42,358 bases of DNA from a virus, in the IMG/VR virus record IMGVR_UViG_3300037202_000059, positions 1 to 42,358 of that record. One strand, given 5' to 3'. The position numbers were made by a program, and so were the translations under genes. Below the pieces are notes generated by a model. It made no database searches and had not been told where the DNA came from. It saw only the letters and a program-made list of their open reading frames with translations. This document shows positions 8,107 through 14,493 of the stretch, piece after piece. The first letter of the stretch is position 1, and each line of letters opens with the position of its first letter.

Positions 8107-8795
8107 CGTTGCCAGATCCCTATAACGCCTTGTTTGATGAATCCGATGAAAACTGTGGACAGAAGGTCCTGTTTCGCCTGGTCGCCCCAGTTTGCGGTGT
8201 TGGGATCGGCTTGGATGAATTGCAGAATTTCTTTGACGGCCTGGTCTGCCGGTATCTGGCCGGGCCGTTGCTGCCTGCCGATCGCCACGGCGGGCAAGGG
8301 GATAGAGCGGGGTACGTCCTCGGGTTGGATGGCCGGTGCGGGTCCGTGGGTTCCGGTGCCACGGTCAAATAGCCGGGGCTGGACTTCCGGGGCAGGTGCG
8401 CGTTTGGATGGCCGGCGAATCGGCGTAGGATCGCCTAGGCTGCGTCGGCGCTCCCTTTCGTGCTCGATACTGGCTTCCAACTGTTCCGCGAGGTCCTGGG
8501 GCGTCTCTTCGGCCTTGGCGCGCTCATTCTCAGACCGGGCCGATAGTGCTACGGTCCATTCGGACTTGCTCCCCATCTTCCCGTTCCAGTGCCGGGTGAT
8601 GATGATTTCCTCACCGGGTTGCGGGTCCAAGGCGTTCAAGAGCACGACCGCGGGCCGTGGGAGGGTCAACGATTGGCCGGATGTCGTCAGGTAGATTCCC
8701 TGCTCGAAATCGAAGTCATAGGTACCCTGCGGGTCCTGGAGGGCGCACCGTAAGGGCACGTTGGGTTTGATCTGAAGGGGGTTATTTGTCTGCAT
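8103..8795 (-). CDS. Early protein of unknown function with LQIKPNV N-terminus
   Basis: This 230-residue soluble protein starts behind a GGGGAGGT ribosome site. The N-terminal 80 residues appear beta-rich. The middle (about 85-170) is charged, proline-rich linker, and the last 50 residues form a helical domain (A-V-K-E-I-L-Q-F-I-Q-A-D). Its N-terminal L-Q-I-K-P-N-V is shared with the unrelated membrane protein encoded just upstream, which points to a small local duplication. It precedes the helicase with a 4-base overlap. A replication accessory role is possible but unproven. Confidence 0.72.
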   Translation of the reverse strand: MQTNNPLQIKPNVPLRCALQDPQGTYDFDFEQGIYLTTSGQSLTLPRPAVVLLNALDPQPGEEIIITRHWNGKMGSKSEWTVALSARSENERAKAEETPQDLAEQLEASIEHERERRRSLGDPTPIRRPSKRAPAPEVQPRLFDRGTGTHGPAPAIQPEDVPRSIPLPAVAIGRQQRPGQIPADQAVKEILQFIQADPNTANWGDQAKQDLLSTVFIGFIKQGVIGIWQR

Positions 8796-9027
8796 CGGGG
8801 TGACCTCCCCAAACGATGAAACTCCATGCGCTCCAAATGGCTCCTAGTATGAGCACTAAAGGCCACACTACGGCCATCATGAAGATAATTTCGCCGTGTT
8901 CTTTGCGGTTGACTCTACCGCCTTCTGAACACACGGCCCATCGGCCAAATGCGAAAACGCCGATGACGTAGACCGCAACGGCTGCAATCGTCAGCAAGAC
9001 GTTGGGTTTGATCTGCAAGTGGTTCAT
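8782..9027 (-). CDS. Two-helix membrane protein
   Basis: This 81-residue protein is taken from MNHLQIK. It has two predicted transmembrane helices (about residues 11-31 and 50-73) separated by a charged loop. Its first residues (L-Q-I-K-P-N-V) repeat those of the next gene product. An early-operon inner-membrane protein of this size could act in exclusion or as a holin-like factor, but nothing specific is visible. Confidence 0.7.
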   Translation of the reverse strand: MNHLQIKPNVLLTIAAVAVYVIGVFAFGRWAVCSEGGRVNRKEHGEIIFMMAVVWPLVLILGAIWSAWSFIVWGGHPDADK

Positions 9028-9311
9028 TGGGGTTCTCCGCACACGTCCGCAACGAAACGTAGGGCCATTGCCGCGACTTGGATAGCTTCGGCTCGAACAC
9101 GGCGCTTATCGGGGTTGCGCTGTTTGATCTCATCCCAGAGCTCGTCGAGTTCTTCCAGGATGACGGCGTACCCTTCGTGCATCCCGCGCATAGCGCCGTA
9201 AATTCCCATCGCGTGCGATAACTCGGCGCTCGCCTCGTTGACGGCGATAAAAGCGCACAGGGGTAGTTTTACGTTTGCCTCGGCTATCCTGATTGCGTCA
9301 TCTCGTGTCAT
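9024..9311 (-). CDS. MazG-like all-alpha NTP pyrophosphohydrolase-type protein
   Basis: This 95-residue protein carries H-E-G-Y-A-V-I-L-E-E-L-D-E-L-W-D-E-I-K followed about 20 residues later by A-E-A-I-Q-V-A-A-M-A-L-R-F. The E-E-x-x-E helix followed by a second acidic helix is the signature of MazG-like or phage all-alpha nucleotide pyrophosphohydrolases. These hydrolyse dNTPs or (p)ppGpp-type nucleotides. The second metal motif is weak, so activity is uncertain. It overlaps both neighbours by 4 bases. Confidence 0.65.
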   Translation of the reverse strand: MTRDDAIRIAEANVKLPLCAFIAVNEASAELSHAMGIYGAMRGMHEGYAVILEELDELWDEIKQRNPDKRRVRAEAIQVAAMALRFVADVCGEPQ

Positions 9312-9520
9312 TCTACGTTCCTCCCCATCATCACCAGGGCGCGGCGGTCCAACTCGGCATCCGATACTTCCGACATGTCGCGGCGCCTGCGCTTGGCTTC
9401 GGTGTTCTGCGGGATGATCTGGCCCCGGTTGCGCTTGTAATACCTGTCACGGTAGGCGCGGGTCTTGCAGATTCGGCACTCCCCGCAAATGCATATGGGC
9501 GCCGGTCCTGGCCTCAGCAT
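9308..9520 (-). CDS. Small cysteine-rich protein
   Basis: This 70-residue protein has an N-terminal cysteine cluster (C-I-C-G-E-C-R-I-C-K) followed by a basic, tyrosine-rich helix (R-A-Y-R-D-R-Y-Y-K-R-N). A short zinc module plus basic helix is frequent in phage early genes and probably binds DNA or RNA. It overlaps the upstream gene end by 7 bases. Confidence 0.72.
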   Translation of the reverse strand: MLRPGPAPICICGECRICKTRAYRDRYYKRNRGQIIPQNTEAKRRRRDMSEVSDAELDRRALVMMGRNVE

Positions 9521-9732
9521 GGTTTACCTCCTGTCCATGTTCGATTGTCGTTCTTGGGTGCCCGGTGTTTCGTCTTCACCCCTTGGACATTGAGGGCGCG
9601 GTCCATCAGGTCAACCACGGTCAATAAGCCGAAGGGGTACCGGAATTCGCCGTCCCTCTTCGTCCGAAACTTGGCACGGCGGGCGTACATCTTCGCGGAT
9701 TCGCCGTTCACGTACTTCTGCTCATTCGGCAT
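9514..9732 (-). CDS. Small basic protein of unknown function
   Basis: This 72-residue basic protein starts at MPNEQKY. The start sits in a repeated junction module: the ribosome site GGGGAGAAACCC directly before ATG, which in the previous gene's frame encodes G-E-K-P-N. There are no cysteines or membrane segments. The segment F-R-Y-P-F-G-L-L-T-V-V-D-L-M-D suggests a small folded domain. Confidence 0.68.
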   Translation of the reverse strand: MPNEQKYVNGESAKMYARRAKFRTKRDGEFRYPFGLLTVVDLMDRALNVQGVKTKHRAPKNDNRTWTGGKPC

Positions 9733-10150
9733 TGGGTTTCTCCCCTCGGGCCTTTGCCATTGCGTCAAGGGCGCGGCGAGTGCGCTTTCTGAGATCACTG
9801 AAGAATTGCGGGTCTGTCCCGATTGGGCCATCGATACAGACCGTAATGTCCGTCAAATCGTCCAGGGCGGCATACAGGTCTGGGGCTTGGGCGGAAAGTT
9901 GGAGGTTGGCGCGCATCTCGGCTTCACGGCCTGCTGGCACGGCGCCCGCGCATAGGAATATCTGTGACATCTTCTCGATCTCCACGACGTACTGATAGCC
10001 GGGAATCGGCGCGTAGGTCCACGGTCCCGGTGTCCATCCAGGAGCGTCACTGACTCCAGATGACGGCGGGCAGGCTGGTACGGGTGCCGTAAACTCTCTC
10101 GGATGTTCCCATCCAAGGTATCCCGGCACTGGATCGGGCTTATGTGACAT
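9722..10150 (-). CDS. Early protein, unknown; ends R-G-E-K-P-N
   Basis: This 142-residue protein starts at MSHKPDP, behind the repeated GGGGAGAAACCC-AATG junction. The middle W-T-P-G-P-W-T-Y-A-P resembles domains of small phage proteins often seen in early operons. The C-terminal third is helical (A-P-D-L-Y-A-A-L-D-D-L). It has the same GEKPN ending as the preceding gene product and a related W-T-P-G segment, so the two genes may be diverged tandem paralogues. Confidence 0.7.
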   Translation of the reverse strand: MSHKPDPVPGYLGWEHPREFTAPVPACPPSSGVSDAPGWTPGPWTYAPIPGYQYVVEIEKMSQIFLCAGAVPAGREAEMRANLQLSAQAPDLYAALDDLTDITVCIDGPIGTDPQFFSDLRKRTRRALDAMAKARGEKPNAE

Positions 10151-10451
10151 TGGGTTTCTCCCCTCGCAACTTCGCGTCGACGTAGAGCATTTTCTGCCCA
10201 TTCTCGAATCGGACTTCAAGGCCACCTGTTGCGGCTCGGAGAAACTTGTCCGCGCCGATGTCCTGCGACAGCCCTTCGATGGCCGCCAGGATTTGTTCGG
10301 CGGTTGGCACGTAAGTTTTCACGGCTCCTGGTGTCCATGTCCAATGTTCGCGCTGGTAACTCGGCTGGAGCAGGGCCGCGTACCTGGCAATCTCTACCGA
10401 GGTGGGGATAGAGCCGATGAGGACCTTCGCTTTTCCACTTCCACGGGGCAT
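10140..10451 (-). CDS. Early protein, probable paralogue of its downstream neighbour
   Basis: This 103-residue protein contains W-T-W-T-P-G-A-V-K-T-Y-V-P and ends L-R-G-E-K-P-N-V-T, both echoed in the next gene. The last codons double as the ribosome-binding site of that next gene. No catalytic motif is seen. Its start at 10451 overlaps the previous stop by one base. Confidence 0.68.
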   Translation of the reverse strand: MPRGSGKAKVLIGSIPTSVEIARYAALLQPSYQREHWTWTPGAVKTYVPTAEQILAAIEGLSQDIGADKFLRAATGGLEVRFENGQKMLYVDAKLRGEKPNVT

Positions 10452-10795
10452 TAGGCAGCCTCCCTTTCAATCTGTGCCGGTTCCTTGGTCTGTCTCTTTC
10501 GAATCTCAACGGGTCCGCATACCGGACAGCTGGCGCGGTGGAAACGGATGACCTGACAGATTTCGCGGACGGTCACAGCATCACTGAGCAGGGGTACCAG
10601 GATGGGGCAGGTAGGCGCCACGGGTGCGTTGCAACTGCAATCAACGGCGATCCACAGTTGAAACTCGGGGTACCAGACACGCCCTTTGAATGTCGGCTCT
10701 CCGCACGATTCGCAGGGTAATGCTTCTGTGTAGAAGGGGGAGGGGTAGTCTCGGCCTTCGTCGGAGTCGATACAGTCTCGGGGATCTTCGGTCAT
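10451..10795 (-). CDS. Cysteine-rich putative zinc-binding protein
   Basis: This 114-residue protein has C-E-S-C-G near residue 28, a central C-S-C, and C-P-V-C-G near residue 90. These probably form one or two zinc ribbons flanking a helix (V-R-E-I-C-Q-V-I-R-F-H). Function is unknown. It overlaps the upstream stop by 4 bases. Confidence 0.7.
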   Translation of the reverse strand: MTEDPRDCIDSDEGRDYPSPFYTEALPCESCGEPTFKGRVWYPEFQLWIAVDCSCNAPVAPTCPILVPLLSDAVTVREICQVIRFHRASCPVCGPVEIRKRQTKEPAQIEREAA

Positions 10796-10992
10796 TGGGG
10801 TTTCCGTTTGTCACTCTCCGTTTTTACGGCAACGAAGACGCCGGGATCGCACACGTGTACGACTATTTCGCCATCGTGCGGTTTGATGTCGCCGGAACTC
10901 CACTCCATGATGTCTTTCAACCGGAGTTTCGGGTTATTCAGCGCGACCTTGGCCCCTGCCAACACCGCGCGCTCCAACGTAGCCATGCTCAT
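10792..10992 (-). CDS. Small early protein
   Basis: This 66-residue protein is taken from MSMATLE because this start overlaps the upstream stop (ATGA). It begins with a helix (A-T-L-E-R-A-V-L-A-G-A-K) and ends in a beta-rich part (E-I-V-V-H-V-C-D-P-G-V-F-V-A-V-K). No family is recognised. Confidence 0.65.
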   Translation of the reverse strand: MSMATLERAVLAGAKVALNNPKLRLKDIMEWSSGDIKPHDGEIVVHVCDPGVFVAVKTESDKRKPQ

Positions 10993-11312
10993 GCTGCACG
11001 TCCTTTCAACTTGGTTTCGTAAAACGAATTGAACATCTGAATCAGTGCCGGGATGTCCAGGTGGTGACGTTCTGTAAAGCGCCATTGGCACTTGTCAAAC
11101 TCCGGGTGGCATCTCCAGCACAACGGGATGCAATCGAGGTCTGAGGACTTCTGGGATGTCGCGTGCGGGCCGGTGTGGCACGCTTGAATGCCCCACGTTC
11201 GCAGGCACGATAAACAGGGCAGGCGCCGGATGAAACGCTTGTAGGCTTCGTCCCTGACGGGCTTGCTTCCTTTGTACATCTGACCTGGCCGAATCTGCTG
11301 GGACGTGTTCAT
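10989..11312 (-). CDS. HNH-like zinc endonuclease-type protein
   Basis: This 107-residue protein has C-L-S-C, then A-C-H-T-G-P-H, then L-C-W-R-C-H-P-E-F-D. Two cysteine pairs around a central histidine pair, with a D-x-I-P-L-C segment, match the HNH/DUF968-like nucleases of phage recombination regions. The role is likely processing of branched or nicked DNA. Activity depends on the H-T-G-P-H histidines, which are present. Confidence 0.75.
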   Translation of the reverse strand: MNTSQQIRPGQMYKGSKPVRDEAYKRFIRRLPCLSCLRTWGIQACHTGPHATSQKSSDLDCIPLCWRCHPEFDKCQWRFTERHHLDIPALIQMFNSFYETKLKGRAA

Positions 11313-11318
11313 TGGAGG

Positions 11319-11420
11319 TCACCGCTCCTTTTCGTATTGGCGAACAAGCCAATAGACAATTCCGAACATCCCAGCCCAAATGCCCAGGATGCCAACTATC
11401 AACGCTATTCCAGTCGTCAC
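11319..11420 (-). CDS. 33-residue single-TM protein
   Basis: A GTG start overlaps the stop of the previous gene (GTGA). The product is a short N-terminal segment, one hydrophobic helix (I-A-L-I-V-G-I-L-G-I-W-A-G) and a charged tail (Q-Y-E-K-E-R). Coupled translation and a clean membrane helix support it despite its size. Confidence 0.55.
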   Translation of the reverse strand: MTTGIALIVGILGIWAGMFGIVYWLVRQYEKER

Positions 11421-11566
11421 GAGGTCACCTTCCCCATTTGCTCACTCACTCTTCGTTCCGTTCTTTCGGCTTCCTGTCCGATGGCGCGCCAAGCGGCGGT
11501 ACGGGATATGGGCAGGTCGAACAGGTCCCGCAGTAATTCCAAAAGACGGGCGAGGGGTCGGCTCAC
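11417..11566 (-). CDS. Small helical protein
   Basis: This 49-residue protein has a GTG start overlapping the preceding stop. It is amphipathic and Arg/Leu/Glu rich (L-L-E-L-L-R-D-L-F-D-L), with no other motif. Function is unknown. Confidence 0.58.
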   Translation of the reverse strand: MSRPLARLLELLRDLFDLPISRTAAWRAIGQEAERTERRVSEQMGKVTS

Positions 11567-11742
11567 TTGATTTTCTCCTTGGCTTCGTGCAACGCCTGTA
11601 GGAACGTGCCGTGCTTCATTCGTTTGGCGCACGCGATGATAACCTCGTGGTAAAGGCGCCGGGTGTCGGTGTCTTCTGGCAGACGGTCAACCACTTCGTT
11701 CAATCGCACGAGGTTCGCGCCAAACGTGCTGGGGTCGATCAT
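11563..11742 (-). CDS. 59-residue helical early protein
   Basis: An ATG start overlaps the stop of the leader-proximal gene by 4 bases. The product (N-terminus MIDPSTFGAN, then V-D-R-L-P-E-D-T-D-T-R-R-L-Y) is a soluble two- or three-helix protein. Both ends are coupled to neighbours. Confidence 0.65.
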   Translation of the reverse strand: MIDPSTFGANLVRLNEVVDRLPEDTDTRRLYHEVIIACAKRMKHGTFLQALHEAKEKIK

Positions 11743-11900
11743 TCCTGGCCGCCTTCCAACTCGATGTACCGATCAAGGGAACCTCGCATTTGAGCGTTCC
11801 GTGTTGCTCTCCGCTTGTTGTGCCGGTGGCATCGGATGAACCACAAGGTATTGGCGATCAGGAGCAATATGCCGATCTCGGTAAGAGTCAAGGTCTCCAT
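11739..11900 (-). CDS. First gene of the early operon: small membrane protein
   Basis: This 53-residue protein starts at METLTLTE. It has one membrane helix (I-G-I-L-L-L-I-A-N-T-L-W-F-I) and a basic cytoplasmic part (H-R-H-N-K-R-R). The ATG lies 7 nt downstream of a good -10 box, so the mRNA is predicted to start at or next to the start codon. A GTG 21 bases further upstream is in frame, but it would lie within the -10/-35 spacer. Confidence 0.65.
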   Translation of the reverse strand: METLTLTEIGILLLIANTLWFIRCHRHNKRRATRNAQMRGSLDRYIELEGGQE

Positions 11901-11907
11901 GTCTGAA

Positions 11908-11937
11908 AGTATACGTACCACGCCAAGTAATTTGCAA
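11908..11937 (-). promoter_or_regulatory. Early minus-strand promoter
   Basis: Read on the minus strand: -35 TTGCAA (11937-11932), 18-bp spacer, -10 TATACT (11913-11908). The start codon at 11900 is 7 nt past the -10, predicting a leaderless message for the whole early operon. It is divergent from the plus-strand promoter at 11974-12002. Confidence 0.62.
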
Positions 11938-11973
11938 GCAGAATTTTTGTTCTCTTTGGATAGCAGTTCATTC

Positions 11974-12002
11974 TTGACGCGCTACGTATAAGATGGTACG
12001 CT
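11974..12002 (+). promoter_or_regulatory. Plus-strand promoter, probably leaderless
   Basis: -35 TTGACG (11974-11979), 17-bp spacer, -10 TACGCT (11997-12002). The start codon at 12011 lies 8 nt after the -10. The weak -10 may need an activator. Confidence 0.5.
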
Positions 12003-12010
12003 TTTTAGCG

Positions 12011-12196
12011 ATGGGAAAAAAGATTCGGATAGATGTCACGGAGCGCGGGAAAGCGGGCGGGAAAGCTCGGGCGGCGAATATGACACCGGCTGAACGGAGC
12101 ACGGCGGCGCGCAAGGCCGTCAACGCCCGGTGGAATGCGGTACGGGCTTTAGCGGCCAAGCGGAAACCTCGGTCGCGGCGGAAGGCGGCGGCATGA
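12011..12196 (+). CDS. Small basic KGG-type DNA-binding-like protein
   Basis: This 61-residue protein starts at MGKKIRID. It carries a G-K-A-G-G-K-A-R-A-A-N-M-T-P-A-E-R-S segment, then A-A-R-K-A-V-N-A-R-W, then a highly basic tail. The G-G-K-A-R-A...L-T-P-x-x-R...A-x-x-A-x-x-A-R-W pattern is widespread in phage and soil-bacterial small basic proteins and probably binds DNA. A shorter relative is encoded at 12991-13131. It is the first gene of the plus-strand replication block. Confidence 0.72.
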   Translation: MGKKIRIDVTERGKAGGKARAANMTPAERSTAARKAVNARWNAVRALAAKRKPRSRRKAAA

Positions 12197-12522
12197 CACC
12201 AGCCCAACTCCACACCCTACAGCACGCGCTCGGCGTCGATCAGTACGGCCAAGGCAACATGTTTCGCAATCACTACGTGGGAGGTGAGAACGACTGCCGC
12301 CCGCTGGTGGCGCTGGGCATGATGACGGAGCACCCTGCAAGCGAACTGACGGGCGGCGATCCGTGGTTTCGAGTTACGGATACCGGGAAGCATGCTGTAC
12401 GGGATCTCAGCCCAGTTCCCCCGAAATTGACGCGGAGCCAGCAACGATATCGCCGGTTTCTATCGGCGGATTCGGGGATGACGTTCCGGGAATGGCTTTC
12501 AGTCGAAAGGGAATACCGATGA
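12193..12522 (+). CDS. Conserved phage protein of unknown function
   Basis: This 109-residue protein starts at MTPAQLHTLQ, overlapping the preceding stop by 4 bases. It contains N-M-F-R-N-H-Y-V, then C-R-P-L-V-A-L-G-M-M, then W-F-R-V-T-D-T-G-K. That is a pattern I associate with a small family in phages and prophages, possibly a winged-helix fold. No enzymatic motif is seen. Confidence 0.72.
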   Translation: MTPAQLHTLQHALGVDQYGQGNMFRNHYVGGENDCRPLVALGMMTEHPASELTGGDPWFRVTDTGKHAVRDLSPVPPKLTRSQQRYRRFLSADSGMTFREWLSVEREYR

Positions 12523-12809
12523 CACGTCCCACTGAAGCTCAACTCGTGGAGATGGAGCAACGGGCGCGCTGGCTCCTGGACGGCATCGAGATTCAACGGA
12601 TGGAACTGGAACGTCAAGAGATCGCATCCCAGGAGGGGCCACGGTCAAAGCGCGGGCCTACACGTGCCGATTACCAGGCGGTCGATACCAGAGAGGCTAT
12701 AGCTCGGGACGTGCTGGTTTTGGTTTCCCTCGTTCGGCAAAGCGAAGGCGGGGGCGGGGGTGTTTCTCGCGCGGGATTAGTAGAGAAACCCTCCCCCACT
12801 CTTCTCTAA
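12519..12809 (+). CDS. Helical charged protein
   Basis: This 96-residue protein starts at MTRPTEAQ with a 4-base overlap to the upstream gene. It is predicted helical and charged (E-A-Q-L-V-E-M-E-Q-R-A-R-W-L-L). A glycine run near residue 80 precedes a poorly conserved end. Function is unknown. Confidence 0.62.
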   Translation: MTRPTEAQLVEMEQRARWLLDGIEIQRMELERQEIASQEGPRSKRGPTRADYQAVDTREAIARDVLVLVSLVRQSEGGGGGVSRAGLVEKPSPTLL

Positions 12810-12848
12810 AATAAGAGTCTCTAAGACAATAATGATACCGGCCCTTCC

Positions 12849-12886
12849 GCGCGACGTGGGTGTCACGAAGGCGCGACGTGGGTGTC
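12849..12886 (+). repeat. 16-bp direct repeats, 22-bp period (operator candidate)
   Basis: GCGCGACGTGGGTGTC occurs at 12849-12864 and again at 12871-12886, exactly 22 bp apart start to start, about two turns of the helix. It lies in a 180-bp gap just upstream of the promoter for the small basic protein at 12991. Cooperative binding of a regulator, perhaps that protein itself, is plausible. Confidence 0.7.
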
Positions 12887-12952
12887 GCCTATCCACTGTG
12901 CCGTGGTGGGTAAAGTGGTTCGCCTTTTCTTTAAGAATCTCAAATGCGGGTA

Positions 12953-12981
12953 TTGTGGGATATCGCGCGTGGTGGTATAAC
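12953..12981 (+). promoter_or_regulatory. Extended -10 promoter
   Basis: -35 TTGTGG (12953-12958), 17-bp spacer, -10 TATAAC (12976-12981) preceded by TGG (extended -10). The start codon at 12991 is 9 nt downstream, so the message has almost no leader. Confidence 0.62.
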
Positions 12982-12990
12982 AGGTCCGGT

Positions 12991-13131
12991 ATGCCTTTTA
13001 CGAATCCTGAGACTCATGCGATGGGCGGCCGCGCAAGCGCCGCGAAACTGACACCACGTCAACGCCGGCTGAAAGCACTGAAGGCGGTGCGGGCTCGGAT
13101 TGCAAAACAGGCACTAAAGAAAGCAGCGTAA
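12991..13131 (+). CDS. 46-residue basic protein related to the 12011 gene product
   Basis: It starts at MPFTNPETHA, fixed by the promoter 9 nt upstream; longer versions of the frame would overlap the promoter and repeats. The product has M-G-G-R-A-S-A-A-K-L-T-P-R-Q-R-R and a basic Ala/Lys/Arg helix. It resembles the first gene of this block and is probably a second small DNA-binding protein. It has its own promoter and is followed directly by a terminator-like hairpin, so it is an isolated transcription unit. Confidence 0.68.
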   Translation: MPFTNPETHAMGGRASAAKLTPRQRRLKALKAVRARIAKQALKKAA

Positions 13132-13137
13132 ACGAAA

Positions 13138-13170
13138 GAAGGCCCAGGGATGCCATTTCCCTGGGCCTTC
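13138..13170 (+). terminator. 13-bp perfect hairpin after the small basic gene
   Basis: GAAGGCCCAGGGA and TCCCTGGGCCTTC pair perfectly around a 7-base loop. No clear T tract follows, so termination may be factor-assisted. It separates the regulatory gene at 12991 from the replication gene. Confidence 0.65.
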
Positions 13171-13287
13171 GGTTGCCCTTATGCCAAACGCCCCCTTGAA
13201 AAGCGCTTGCAGGTTTCGAACGCTTCCAGTGTATCGTAACGCGCATAGTCCGATCAAGGGAATTTATCAAATCAGGAGAATCTTTGA

Positions 13288-14493
13288 ATGGGCGCATTAC
13301 GTCAACCCCGGCTGTCTGAAGACGCCGGATCACTTCGCAAGCCACCTCAGGCTGAAACTCGAAAGCAACTCACTCCACTTGAAAAACTACGGGCGCGCAC
13401 GGATTACGACAAAGGGGAAGGTTGGTCCGCGCTGCCCCATGCGGCGTTTGTCGATCTTCTGAAACTGTCCAGTGGGGAAGTCTGCCTCAAGTTTATTTGG
13501 GCCGTGAATATCGCGCTATCCTCCGGCTCGGCGCGGACTCCGCGGGAAGCATGGGATGCCTTTACGGATTTTCGATCCAGCCAAGAGTGGGCGGATTCCT
13601 GCGCGGCGAACGTCCGGGACATTCAACGGCAACTCTCCGACCTGGCAGACCGGGGCATGATCGCCGTAAAACAGATCAAGGTCGACGGCGGGGTGAAGTA
13701 CGCGGTTTCCTTGCTTTATCGAAAATGGGGCGCGCTTGATTCGTTCGCGGTGTGGAAGCGCCGGCAGGTGGTTGCCATTGATGAAGCGCTGGGCACGGAT
13801 GAACCAGGCGACGAAGAGTTGACGGCGATATCGAAAGATGCGGTACACCTGACCAAAAAGCCGCAGACAGTGAAACCTGGGCGGGCCTCGCGCGCTGTTA
13901 AGGTGTCGGTCGGCGTGCGGGAAATGTGCGTTGAGAATACCTCAGAAACGGTTGACGTGGTGTTTCAGAGCGTGGTAACGTCGGGGCGCCTTGTAGTTTC
14001 AATAGCCTCTCCAAAAGGCGAAAATAAAGCGAAAGGCGAAGTAAAAGAGAAGGTGGCGCGACATACATGTCGCGCGGTACCCGCAAATGAGGGTAGTAAC
14101 GATACCCCCACAAGTGAGGGTACAGCGATACCCGCAAAAAAGATTGTCGATCATCCGCGTGCGGCGGAACTCGCCAAGCTGTTTGACCCGATCCTTTCTC
14201 GATGCAGGGCTGGTATTCTCTCAGTTGAACCAATCGCATGGCAGGCGGCGTGTCTCGCGGTTGCCGATTGCGACCATGATTTCCTTGTCCACTTCGCCGT
14301 CCAGCGGGCGGAACGTCCGGTAAAGTCTCCACTCCACGTCAAAACGATTTGTGCTGAAGCTCTGGCAAGCTGGCGCGCGTCCAAAGTACTCGACGGGGCC
14401 GGGTTGCCCGCTGTGTCCGCGAAAAAGAAGGGCTTTGCGGATGGCGTGATGGCGGTTTTCGAAAAACGGCTAAAGAGGGATGGCAAGGTATGA
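13288..14493 (+). CDS. Replication initiator, lambda O-like architecture
   Basis: This 401-residue protein has a start (MGALRQPR) preceded by AGGAGA at suitable spacing. Residues about 28-160 look like a winged-helix DNA-binding domain (G-W-S-A-L-P-H-A-A-F-V-D-L-L, then V-R-D-I-Q-R-Q-L-S-D-L-A-D-R-G-M-I-A-V). Residues about 180-285 are a poorly conserved linker. The C-terminal 110 residues form a helical domain, possibly contacting helicase machinery. The linker DNA holds several inverted repeats (14056-14135), as the lambda origin lies inside gene O. The next gene overlaps by 4 bases and could be the helicase loader. I infer initiation of genome replication. Confidence 0.68.
   Translation: MGALRQPRLSEDAGSLRKPPQAETRKQLTPLEKLRARTDYDKGEGWSALPHAAFVDLLKLSSGEVCLKFIWAVNIALSSGSARTPREAWDAFTDFRSSQEWADSCAANVRDIQRQLSDLADRGMIAVKQIKVDGGVKYAVSLLYRKWGALDSFAVWKRRQVVAIDEALGTDEPGDEELTAISKDAVHLTKKPQTVKPGRASRAVKVSVGVREMCVENTSETVDVVFQSVVTSGRLVVSIASPKGENKAKGEVKEKVARHTCRAVPANEGSNDTPTSEGTAIPAKKIVDHPRAAELAKLFDPILSRCRAGILSVEPIAWQAACLAVADCDHDFLVHFAVQRAERPVKSPLHVKTICAEALASWRASKVLDGAGLPAVSAKKKGFADGVMAVFEKRLKRDGKV
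14056..14135 (+). other. Candidate replication origin: inverted repeats and iterons inside the initiator gene
   Basis: A perfect 9-bp inverted repeat GCGCGACAT/ATGTCGCGC with 2-bp centre lies at 14056-14075. Three iteron-like units follow: TACCC-N8-GGGTA (14078-14095), TACCC-N10-GGGTA (14103-14122) and a half unit TACCCGC (14129-14135), separated by 7 and 6 bp. The encoded stretch is low-complexity linker, so the DNA rather than the protein may be constrained. Confidence 0.55.

Noticed and set aside
12832-12990. Extended N-terminus for the small basic protein at 12991
   Set aside because: The added sequence would overlap the direct repeat and the promoter, and a well-placed -10 precedes ATG 12991.
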